Assembly (NCBI GenBank): GCA_020696885.1
Contig: JAJFMS010000227.1
Coordinates: forward strand, 1-8,447
DNA length: 8,447 nucleotides
Direction: 5' to 3'
From: Armatimonadota bacterium
GTDB taxonomy: Bacteria; Armatimonadota; SYMT01
Shown here: positions 1-5,545 of the stretch, piece after piece
Numbering within the stretch: position 1 is the first letter of the stretch
Layout: each line of letters begins with the position of its first letter
Position numbers and translations under genes: made by a program
Notes under the pieces: model-generated
What the model was told of the DNA's origin: nothing
What the model saw: only the letters and a program-made list of their open reading frames with translations
Database searches by the model: none

Positions 1-797
1 TGGACCTGGGCGTAGAGTTGGGCGCGGAGATCTACGTGTTCTGGGGCGGACGCGAAGGCACCGAGGTCGATGCCTCGAAGGATCCGGTGCAGGCCGTGAA
101 GTGGTTCCGGGAGTGCATGAACTTCCTCATCGGCTACGTCAAGGACAGCGGCTACAACCTGCGGTTCGCACTGGAAGCCAAGCCGAACGAGCCGCGCGGG
201 GACATCTACCTCCCCACCACCGGCCACATGCTCGCCTTCATCGAGACGCTGGACGATCCGTCCATGGTCGGTGTCAATCCCGAGGTCGCCCACGAGACGA
301 TGGCGGGTCTCAACTTCACCCACGGCGTGGCCCAGGCGCTGGAGCAGGGCAAGCTGTTCCACATCGACCTCAACGGCCAGAAGCCGGGCCGCTACGATCA
401 GGACTACCGGTTCGGGCAGGAGGACATCAAGGGCGTCTTCCACCTGGTGCGGCTGCTCGAAGACTACCAGTGGGGCGGGATGCGCCACTTCGACGCGCAC
501 GCGATGCGCACCGAAGACGAGCAGGGGGTGTGGGACTTCTGCCTGGGTTGCATGCGCACCTTCAAGCTGCTGCAGGAGAAGACGCGCCGGTTCAACGCCG
601 ACGCCGAGATCCAGGGCCTCCTCAGCGAGATCCGCGCCGGCGACGCGCGGCTCGAAGGGCTGCTGAGCGGGTATAGCAAGGCGAACGCGGACATCCTCTC
701 CGCCGAAGCGTTCGACCGGAAGGCGCTGGGCGCTCGCGGGATGGGCTACGAGAAGCTGGACCAGCTCACCACCGAGCTGCTGCTGGGCGTGCGCTAG
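1..797 (+). CDS. xylA: Xylose isomerase, C-terminal two thirds (5' end outside window)
   Basis: Catalyses the reversible cytoplasmic isomerisation of D-xylose to D-xylulose (and D-glucose to D-fructose) using two divalent metals on a TIM barrel. The frame is open to the left edge and reads D-L-G-V-E-L-G-A-E before the TTG at 18, so that TTG is an internal codon and not the start. The family's metal and substrate residues are visible in order: Glu in [12 protein letters not shown] (codon 174-176), Glu and His in [10 protein letters not shown] (282-293), Asp in FHIDLNGQ (366-368), the paired Asp in YDQD (396-404), and Asp in HFDAHAMR (492-494). About 264 of the usual 390 or so residues are present. 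The N-terminal part with the catalytic His/Asp pair (His54/Asp57 in Streptomyces numbering) is missing. The C-terminal arm that mediates subunit contacts is complete, ending in a TAG. The spacing and motif set fit the short class I (actinobacterial/Thermus-like) enzymes. No xylulokinase gene follows; the next gene is unrelated. Confidence 0.95.
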   Translation, partial: DLGVELGAEIYVFWGGREGTEVDASKDPVQAVKWFRECMNFLIGYVKDSGYNLRFALEAKPNEPRGDIYLPTTGHMLAFIETLDDPSMVGVNPEVAHETMAGLNFTHGVAQALEQGKLFHIDLNGQKPGRYDQDYRFGQEDIKGVFHLVRLLEDYQWGGMRHFDAHAMRTEDEQGVWDFCLGCMRTFKLLQEKTRRFNADAEIQGLLSEIRAGDARLEGLLSGYSKANADILSAEAFDRKALGARGMGYEKLDQLTTELLLGVR

Positions 798-843
798 CTT
801 GAGCTGGAAGAATGACCCGGGCCGCCTTGTTCTCCAGGAGACG

Positions 844-1722
844 ATGCGGGATCGCCGCATGACTACTAAAGCCAAAGGCTCCGGCGGAAAGACAGGGGGC
901 GGATCGAAGCCGCGCAAGTCCGGCGGCGCGGCCCCCCTATCCGGCGCCGACCGGTGGCGGCTGGCCGCGTCCGGCTTCATCCTGGGGAAGCTAACCTGGC
1001 ACATGGCGCTCGAGCTGGGGATCGGCACGCTGCCGATCCCCGGCGAGTTCCACCAGTTCGGCGTGGCCGGCTTCGCCGCCGCGCTGCTCTTCCAGACGCG
1101 GCTGCGCAACCTGGTCTGGGTAACGAGCGGCCTGGTCTGCCTGTTGTTGCTCGGCGTCGGCTATTCTGGAATCATCAAGCAGCCGACCCGGTCTATTCTC
1201 CGCGCCGATCCGCTTCGTCCCGCAGATGCCGTGGTGGTGCTCTCCTCCACCATTCGCAAGAGCGGGGAGATGGACACCGCGTTCCAGAACCGGGTGATCC
1301 ATGGTTACGAGGTGGTCGGTCAGGGATTCGCCCCACGGCTGCTGGTCACCCACCTCGGGCCCTCCAACCGGAACAAGTCGTACATCCCCGCGGTGCGCAG
1401 GCAGCTCGACAAGCTGGGGATCGACTTTCCGGTCCAGGAAGTGGGGCCGGTCTGGGACACCCACGACGAGGCGGTCGCGGTGGCGAAGCTCTTCCGGGAG
1501 AAGCGGTGGAAGCGCGTGATCGTGGTGAGCGACCCGACCCACCTCCGCCGAGCCGGAGCCACCTTCGAGAAGGCCGGCCTCCAGGTGATCTGCTCCCCCT
1601 GCCGGTCCCCGGAGTTCGATCCGGCCTCCCTGGAGCGGGCGGGAGAGAAGCTGGCCGCGTGCCGCGAGTGGTTCCACGAAGTGATCGGTTACGAGGTGTA
1701 TCGACTGCGCGGCTGGCTCTGA
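844..1722 (+). CDS. Membrane-anchored DUF218/YdcF (SanA-like) family protein
   Basis: The frame is open from a TTG at 799, but no ribosome site precedes it. ATG 844 has AGGAG at 836-840 (only 3 bases away) and ATG 859 has GGGA at 848-851; either could be used, and I chose 844. From 844 the product is 292 residues. A Lys/Gly-rich start (about 1-35) is followed by hydrophobic stretches near 39-60, 70-84 and 90-108, so the protein is probably anchored in the membrane. The C-terminal half is a DUF218 domain: DAVVVL at 128-133, then D-T-H-D-E-A at 205-210 (the family's N/D-T-x-x-E-A motif), then VIVVSDPTHLRRA starting at 225, where the Ser/Thr and His are the conserved putative active-site positions. 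Family members (YdcF, SanA, ElyC) are linked to envelope metabolism, but the reaction here is unknown. It starts close behind xylA and could be cotranscribed with it, although the functions do not obviously connect. The domain call is firm; the biochemical role is not. Confidence 0.85.
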   Translation: MRDRRMTTKAKGSGGKTGGGSKPRKSGGAAPLSGADRWRLAASGFILGKLTWHMALELGIGTLPIPGEFHQFGVAGFAAALLFQTRLRNLVWVTSGLVCLLLLGVGYSGIIKQPTRSILRADPLRPADAVVVLSSTIRKSGEMDTAFQNRVIHGYEVVGQGFAPRLLVTHLGPSNRNKSYIPAVRRQLDKLGIDFPVQEVGPVWDTHDEAVAVAKLFREKRWKRVIVVSDPTHLRRAGATFEKAGLQVICSPCRSPEFDPASLERAGEKLAACREWFHEVIGYEVYRLRGWL

Positions 1723-1723
1723 T

Positions 1724-1788
1724 TAAGGAGGCTGTGGTCCATGATCCGGGCCAATGCGGCGAACGAGCGGATAGCTCGTAATTCGTAA
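1724..1788 (+). other. Strong Shine-Dalgarno site plus 15-codon ORF (gene remnant or leader peptide)
   Basis: TAAGGAGG at 1724-1731, two bases after the TGA of the DUF218 gene, is the strongest ribosome site in the window. It lies 9 bases before ATG 1741. The ORF reads MIRANAANERIARNS and stops at TAA 1786-1788; the stop falls inside the inverted repeat that begins at 1773. The geometry is that of a normal downstream operon gene whose body is missing after about 11 codons. A leader peptide is an alternative. I do not claim that it is translated. Confidence 0.4.
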
Positions 1789-1858
1789 TGCGTGATGCGT
1801 AAAGAAGCCCCCCTCGCTCGGTGGGGTGTTACGGATTACGCAGCACGCATTACGAGCT
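1773..1858. repeat. Imperfect 30-bp inverted repeat, intergenic palindromic element
   Basis: Arms at 1773-1802 and 1829-1858 match as reverse complements at 25 of 30 positions without gaps; the outer ten (AGCTCGTAAT) are perfect. The 26-base loop (1803-1828) holds a C-run and a G-run (1808-1813 and 1823-1826) that could pair. Each arm is itself built from repeats of CGTAAT and GCGT, and is more AT-rich than the surrounding DNA. There is no T-run, so it is not a typical intrinsic terminator. It resembles interspersed palindromic elements found in spacers of high-G+C genomes, or a small non-autonomous element. No transposase is nearby. Confidence 0.75.
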
Positions 1859-1993
1859 CCGGGGAGCCCACGCAAGTCACAAATGCACGCGTGCCCGGAT
1901 CGTGAAACGCACCCGATTTAAGGCCGTCTCTGGATACGCGACGCCAGATGCGGTATGCTGCCTGTTGGTCGCGCAAACGCGGATCGAATCATC

Positions 1994-2015
1994 GCGGGAA
2001 GGCCCGCATCGGGAG
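1994..2015 (+). promoter_or_regulatory. Ribosome binding site, with small hairpin, that fixes the start of the propeller gene
   Basis: GGGAG at 2011-2015 lies 9 bases before ATG 2025 and is why that start is chosen over the open upstream frame from 1821. Just before it, GCGGG (1994-1998) and CCCGC (2003-2007) form a perfect 5-bp stem with a 4-base loop. In the transcript the hairpin would sit 3 bases upstream of the Shine-Dalgarno sequence. Whether it affects translation is unknown. Confidence 0.5.
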
Positions 2016-2024
2016 ATTGATGAC

Positions 2025-4160
2025 ATGCGAATCGGACCACAGCGTCCGGTCAATCCGGACGCGATCGTGGCGCCGCAGGGGTACCGGGTCGAGGCCCTGA
2101 TCACCGGCCTCTCGTTTCCGTCTGCCATTTCGTTCGGTCCCGGCGGGGAGTTGTACCTCGCGGAGAGCGGCGGCGTGGCGGGAACGACGGTTGCCACCCC
2201 GCGCGTACTGCGGATCGACCCGGATCGCTCGGTAAATGAAATCGGCCGCCTGGAGAACCCGATCGTCGGGTTGGTTTACCGCAACGGCGAGCTGTTGATC
2301 GGTGAGGACGGCCCGTCCGCGCGCATCCTGCGCGTTACGGCCGAGGGCGAGCTGCAGATCCTGGTGGACAGCCTTCCCGGCGGCGGGGATTACGGCCTCA
2401 GCGGCCTCTCCCTGGATTCCAGCGGAGCGCTGCTGTTCGGCATCGGAACCCGCACCAATAGCGGCGTGGTCGGGTTGGACAACGTGGCCCGCGGCTGGGT
2501 AGCGCGCAACCCGGACTGGGCCGACGTGGTGGGGACGGACGTCACCCTGGCCGGCGTCAACTACGTGACCTCGGAGCCAGGCCTCCGCGGCACCGCCCGG
2601 GTGACCACCGGCGGCTTCAAGCCGTTCGGAGCTCGCAGCGAGCGGGGTGAGTCGCTGCGGGGCAGCGCTCGCTGCGGCGGCGCCATCTACCGGCTCGGCG
2701 CCGAGGTGACCGAGCGCGGCAGCGCGGAGCCCGAGCGCCTGGCGTGGGGCCTGCGCAACCCGATCGGCGTGGCTTGCTCTCCGGATGGCCGGATCTTCGC
2801 CACGGAAGGCGGCATGGAAGAGCGCGGCAGCCGGCCGATCGCCGCGGCGCCGGACAACCTCTGGGAGATCCGCCCCGGCAGCTACTACGGCTGGCCGGAC
2901 TTCGCCAGCGGCGTTCCGGTAACGGACGCCCGCTTCCGGCTTCCAGGTCACCCGCAGCCGCGGCGCCTGTTGGAAGACGGCCCTGCCACCGTCGGCACCC
3001 CCGCGGCCACGTTCGCGGCTCGCACCGGCGTGGGTCGGCTGGACTTCAGCACCTCCGAGGCGTTCGGGTTCGTCGGCGACGTGCTCGTGGCTCTCTCTGG
3101 AGGCTGGAGCAACGCTGCCTACGCCAGCGAAGATGCAATGCTCGGCGGGCACCGGGTGGTCCGGGTGGACCCCCGCACCGGCGCGACCGTCGACTTCCTG
3201 GCCAACCGCCAGGGAGCGCCGTCCTCCGCCGGCAACAGCGGCGGACTGGAGCGGCCGTTCGACGTGCGGTTCGACCCGTCCGGCGAAGTGCTCTACGTGG
3301 TGGACATGGGCGAGGCGCAGCTCAGCCGTGAGTTCGGGCTGGAGCCGTTCGGAGGCACCGGGGTAGTCTGGCGCATCACGCGGATCCGCTCGATGGTGCA
3401 GGTTCCTGCCCGCGGCGGTCGAGGTGGTCGCGCGGAGAACGCCGGGCGCACCGAAGACACCGCCGGAGCTGCTGAGAGGGAAGACTTCACCGATGACGTC
3501 GCAGCGGTGGACGAGGCCGATAGCGGCGAAGAGACCACGCTTCTCGCGTGGGATACCGACGGCGACGAGGCCACCGAGCTGAACGGCGACGAGCTGGCGC
3601 TTCCGGAAGCGGATGACAGCACGGATAGCTCCGACGACGACACCGAACCCGAAGCCGAGGCTGCCGGAGATTTCGACGGCGCCGCGGACGCGGAGCCCGT
3701 CAACGAAGGCACCCTGGCTGTCGAGCTGGACGAGGCCGCCAGCGAAGCGGCCGAAGTAGCGGACGACGACGCGAGCGCACCGGACACGGATACGGAAGAG
3801 CCCGAGGCGACGGACGAACCCGCCCCCGCCGACGAGGTGGCCGAGCTCGCAGCGTCCGAAGACGAGCCTGCCGATCCGGGCCAGGAGCCGCAGACTGACG
3901 AAGAGCCGCGTGTGGAAGACGGCATGTCCGTGGCGCCGCCGCCCGCTGAGGAGCCGGCAGCCGAGGAGCCCGCCAGTGACGAACCGGCAAGCGAGCCGGA
4001 AGTCGCGCCGGAGGGTGAGTCGGAAGTCGCATCGGAAGACACGGCTGAGGGCGCATCGGAAGGATCGGACGAGGTAGCCGACCTGCCACCCGCACCCGAA
4101 GGGGCTGCGGAGTCGCTGGCGGACGCGGAGCCGGCTTCGGAAGATGGGGAGGCACAGTAG
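2025..4160 (+). CDS. Glucose/sorbosone dehydrogenase-type beta-propeller with long acidic C-terminal tail
   Basis: 711 residues from ATG 2025; the upstream open frame runs through the spacer and its inverted repeat and looks non-coding. Residues 1-456 are a PQQ-type sugar dehydrogenase propeller: GYRVEALITGLSFPSAISF (19-37), a TNSGVVGLDN segment near 144-153, the GLRNP motif with Arg244-Asn245 (these residues bind PQQ in soluble glucose dehydrogenase), the segment SYYGWPDF, and a final blade around RPFDVRFDPSGEVLYVVD. Relatives oxidise sugars, usually outside the membrane, with PQQ. No signal peptide or transmembrane helix is visible here, and Tyr123 sits where remembered relatives have His (G-D-H). 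A short Arg/Gly linker (463-469) leads to a 236-residue tail (476-711) of almost only Glu, Asp, Ala, Pro, Ser and Thr, with no Lys and two Arg. The gene is followed 4 bases later by the helical-protein gene, probably in one operon. The fold is certain; cofactor, substrate and location are open. Confidence 0.85.
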   Translation: MRIGPQRPVNPDAIVAPQGYRVEALITGLSFPSAISFGPGGELYLAESGGVAGTTVATPRVLRIDPDRSVNEIGRLENPIVGLVYRNGELLIGEDGPSARILRVTAEGELQILVDSLPGGGDYGLSGLSLDSSGALLFGIGTRTNSGVVGLDNVARGWVARNPDWADVVGTDVTLAGVNYVTSEPGLRGTARVTTGGFKPFGARSERGESLRGSARCGGAIYRLGAEVTERGSAEPERLAWGLRNPIGVACSPDGRIFATEGGMEERGSRPIAAAPDNLWEIRPGSYYGWPDFASGVPVTDARFRLPGHPQPRRLLEDGPATVGTPAATFAARTGVGRLDFSTSEAFGFVGDVLVALSGGWSNAAYASEDAMLGGHRVVRVDPRTGATVDFLANRQGAPSSAGNSGGLERPFDVRFDPSGEVLYVVDMGEAQLSREFGLEPFGGTGVVWRITRIRSMVQVPARGGRGGRAENAGRTEDTAGAAEREDFTDDVAAVDEADSGEETTLLAWDTDGDEATELNGDELALPEADDSTDSSDDDTEPEAEAAGDFDGAADAEPVNEGTLAVELDEAASEAAEVADDDASAPDTDTEEPEATDEPAPADEVAELAASEDEPADPGQEPQTDEEPRVEDGMSVAPPPAEEPAAEEPASDEPASEPEVAPEGESEVASEDTAEGASEGSDEVADLPPAPEGAAESLADAEPASEDGEAQ

Positions 4161-4164
4161 CTAG

Positions 4165-4743
4165 ATGGCAGACCAGAGACGACGAGGCGGCCGGGGACGC
4201 TCCGGCCGCGGCGGGAAAATCCCGCGCCGGGGTGAGGGCCAGCCCCAGAGCCTTCACCAGGACGAAGCGTTCGTGAGCTTCCCGCTCGAAGTCAGCGGCC
4301 CGATCCGCGTGAGCGGTACCGTGGACGAGGGCGCAGTGGAACTGGTGGTGCGAGACACGCTGGAGCGCGAGCGCAGCCTGGCGACCGCGCTGGCGGGCCT
4401 GGAGCAGCAGACCGCCGAACCGGCGTTCGGCAGCTTGCGCGCGGAGTCCGAGCGGCACTGCGGCGCGCTGGAGCAGCTTGCGCGGGAGCTTGGCATTGAA
4501 GCGAACGGCGGCGAAGGCGGCTCGGGCGCACCGGCAGGCGGCGCGGCCGACGTGGCGGCCGAGCAGGTTCGCCTCCGCCTCGGCTGGCGTAAGCTGCAGA
4601 TCGCCGCTTACGCCACCGGCGACAAGCGGATCGATCGGGTGGTGAAGCCGATCCTGCGCGAGAAGGAGCGGCACGCGGAAGTGCTGGAGCAGTTCGCGAT
4701 CCGCGCGACCTGCGCTTCCCTCTTCCGGGAGCCCGAATACTAG
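4165..4743 (+). CDS. Small helical protein with Arg/Gly-rich N-terminus; possible ferritin-like (DUF892/YciE-like) fold
   Basis: 192 residues. ATG 4165 follows the previous stop by 4 bases, with GGGGAGG at 4146-4152 inside the upstream gene, so translation is probably coupled. Residues 1-23 are basic and rich in Arg-Gly (RRRGGRGRSGRGGK), probably disordered. A short beta-like stretch follows (about 35-52), then two helical hairpins (about 55-110 and 130-182) joined by a Gly/Ala linker (112-130). The second helix of each hairpin carries the same motif, E-x-E-R-H-x3-L-E-Q, at 94-104 and 166-176, exactly 72 residues apart. In DUF892/YciE ferritin-like proteins the equivalent helix reads E-T-x-x-H-x-x-R-L-E, which makes a diiron-type four-helix bundle plausible. 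I do not recognise a named family with confidence, and the function is unknown. The gene ends just before a strong terminator, so it is the last of its operon. Confidence 0.7.
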   Translation: MADQRRRGGRGRSGRGGKIPRRGEGQPQSLHQDEAFVSFPLEVSGPIRVSGTVDEGAVELVVRDTLERERSLATALAGLEQQTAEPAFGSLRAESERHCGALEQLARELGIEANGGEGGSGAPAGGAADVAAEQVRLRLGWRKLQIAAYATGDKRIDRVVKPILREKERHAEVLEQFAIRATCASLFREPEY

Positions 4744-4744
4744 A

Positions 4745-4764
4745 CCTCACGGCGCGCCGTGAGG
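4745..4764. repeat. 20-bp perfect palindrome directly after the stop codon
   Basis: CCTCACGGCG followed by its exact reverse complement, beginning 2 bases after the TAG of the helical-protein gene. As RNA it gives a hairpin of up to 10 bp with little or no loop; as DNA it is a symmetric site. It has no T-run and is separated by 4 bases from the terminator stem, so it may be an mRNA 3'-end protecting hairpin or a protein site. Confidence 0.7.
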
Positions 4765-4768
4765 TGAA

Positions 4769-4811
4769 GGCCCCGGGGCACACGCCGATGGCGTGCTCCC
4801 CGGGGCCTTTT
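4769..4811 (+). terminator. Strong intrinsic terminator of the propeller/helical-protein operon
   Basis: GGCCCCGGGG (4769-4778) pairs perfectly with CCCCGGGGCC (4798-4807). Above a 2+2 internal loop, CACGCC (4781-4786) pairs with GGCGTG (4790-4795) around a GAT loop. The stem is followed by TTTT at 4808-4811, and AA at 4767-4768 can extend the pairing into the T-run. It lies 25 bases after the stop codon of the upstream gene and points the same way. Confidence 0.9.
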
Positions 4812-4903
4812 CGTGCTTGGAGTAGTAGGGAGCCAAACACCATTCCGGACAGGCGGATCCTGCGGGTGTGACCGCGAACTGTAGGTGGGCGCGAGGACGA
4901 ATG

Positions 4904-4931
4904 CTTCGTAGGGCATTCGCCGTGATTGCCC
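4904..4931 (+). repeat. Palindromic repeat copy A (GTAGGGCA-N11-TGCCC)
   Basis: CTTCGTAGGGCA, 11 bases (TTCGCCGTGAT), then TGCCC. It forms a GGGCA/TGCCC stem. Compared with copy B it lacks one G and has one substitution. It is the left member of a tandem pair. Confidence 0.75.
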
Positions 4932-5014
4932 TGAAAACGAGGACGGTGACTGCGCCTGCAAAGCCGTGCCGACCGGGTCCCGCTCTGACGCGGGCAGGAC
5001 CGCTCCCCTACAGC

Positions 5015-5050
5015 GCGATACCTTCGTAGGGGCATACGCCGTGATTGCCC
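5015..5050 (+). repeat. Palindromic repeat copy B (GTAGGGGCA-N11-TGCCC)
   Basis: GCGATACCTTCGTAGGGGCA at 5015-5034, 11 bases, then TGCCC at 5046-5050. A second potential stem joins CCCCTAC at 5005-5011 with GTAGGGG at 5026-5032, so the two hairpins are mutually exclusive. Confidence 0.75.
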
Positions 5051-5164
5051 GGTACTGGACCACCACTTGGCGCTAGCAGAGCCGTACCAGATCCGGGGGC
5101 CGCACTCGCATCCGGCGCCATTAAGAGACGTTCTGTGCGCAATTCTGTTCGATGGACGCTTGCA

Positions 5165-5200
5165 GGGCAAGCAGGGCCGCTGCCCCTACGGAGGTATCGC
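5165..5200 (-). repeat. Palindromic repeat copy C, inverted
   Basis: Read on the minus strand this is GCGATACCTCCGTAGGGGCA (5200-5181), 11 bases, then TGCCC (5169-5165). The first 20 bases match copy B with one mismatch, and the N11 spacing is the same, but the 11 bases themselves differ. It lies opposite in orientation to A and B. Confidence 0.75.
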
Positions 5201-5228
5201 TCGCGGCCGGAGCCCATACCCCGTAGTT

Positions 5229-5253
5229 GCTGCCCGGACGGTTTCGGGGCAGC
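5229..5253. repeat. Related stem GCTGCCC-N11-GGGCAGC
   Basis: A perfect 7-bp inverted repeat (5229-5235 with 5247-5253) with the same 11-base loop length and the same TGCCC/GGGCA core as copies A-C, but without the GTAGG flank. It could be a decayed relative or a coincidence in G+C-rich DNA. Confidence 0.45.
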
Positions 5254-5545
5254 CCTGAAAGGCGGCGAGAAACCAGGAAGCGCTATGGCATGGTTGCAGG
5301 AGTCCCGCGATCCAGCGGGCCGGTTACCTGCCTGGGGCTTTGACGTAACCCAGCCGGCTGGAACATCCGGACTCTTGTCAAGCTGGCGTTGGGTGGACAA
5401 ACGGACGAGAACGGGTTCATCCATCGCGGGTGACGGCGCGTCGTTGCATCGTGATCCAAAGCCTCAGCCTGGGTATGGTTTGAAGAGGGCTACGCACGCC
5501 GGCAGGTAGCGGCGCCGATTTGGCCCGGCGGAAGGTGGGTGAAGG

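Larger units (their letters stand above)
4904..5104 (+). repeat. Imperfect tandem duplication, period about 118 bases
   Basis: Blocks 4904-4986 and 5022-5104 line up at offsets of 118-120. The first 29 bases are nearly identical. Similarity then fades but returns at GCGCC/GCGCT (4952 and 5070), AGCCGT (4962 and 5080) and CCGGG (4973 and 5093). The palindromic copies A and B are the best kept part, so the duplication looks old. Confidence 0.6.
4812..5545. other. Long gene-free spacer containing palindromic repeats
   Basis: About 730 bases with no credible gene. Frames open here (for example 5045-5509 on the plus strand) run straight through the palindromic elements and show no protein-like pattern. 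Besides the repeats listed separately, it holds CCCGC/GCGGG (5304-5308 and 5315-5319, 6-base loop) and the 12-bp palindrome CCAGCCGGCTGG at 5350-5361. The promoter of the metallophosphoesterase gene should lie in its right part, but I found no convincing -35/-10 pair. Confidence 0.7.

Noticed and set aside
799..843. TTG start at 799 for the DUF218 gene
   Set aside because: No ribosome site, and a non-hydrophobic, non-conserved-looking extension; ATG 844 or 859 has upstream purine-rich sequence.
1931..1959. Possible promoter TGGATA - 17 bases - TATGCT before the propeller gene
   Set aside because: The -35 is poor and there is no extended -10; such matches are expected by chance in a spacer of this size.
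1821..2024. Upstream extension of the propeller gene to 1821
   Set aside because: The extra 68 codons cover the right arm of the inverted repeat and show no protein-like or signal-peptide pattern; a good ribosome site precedes ATG 2025.
1989..3152. Long minus-strand frame of 387 codons opposite the propeller gene
   Set aside because: No recognisable motifs; it mirrors the codon bias of a high-G+C gene on the plus strand.
3293..4042. Ser-rich minus-strand frame opposite the acidic tail
   Set aside because: Poly-Ser composition is the antisense of Glu/Asp/Ala codons. The plus frame is continuous with a clear propeller domain, so the tail is the coding strand.
4904..5253. CRISPR array
   Set aside because: Copies are few, palindromic, at irregular distances, with one inverted, and there are no cas genes.
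5045..5509. 154-codon plus-strand frame in the long spacer, and antisense frames around 4740-5424
   Set aside because: They run through palindromic repeats, lack a ribosome site and show no domain-like pattern.
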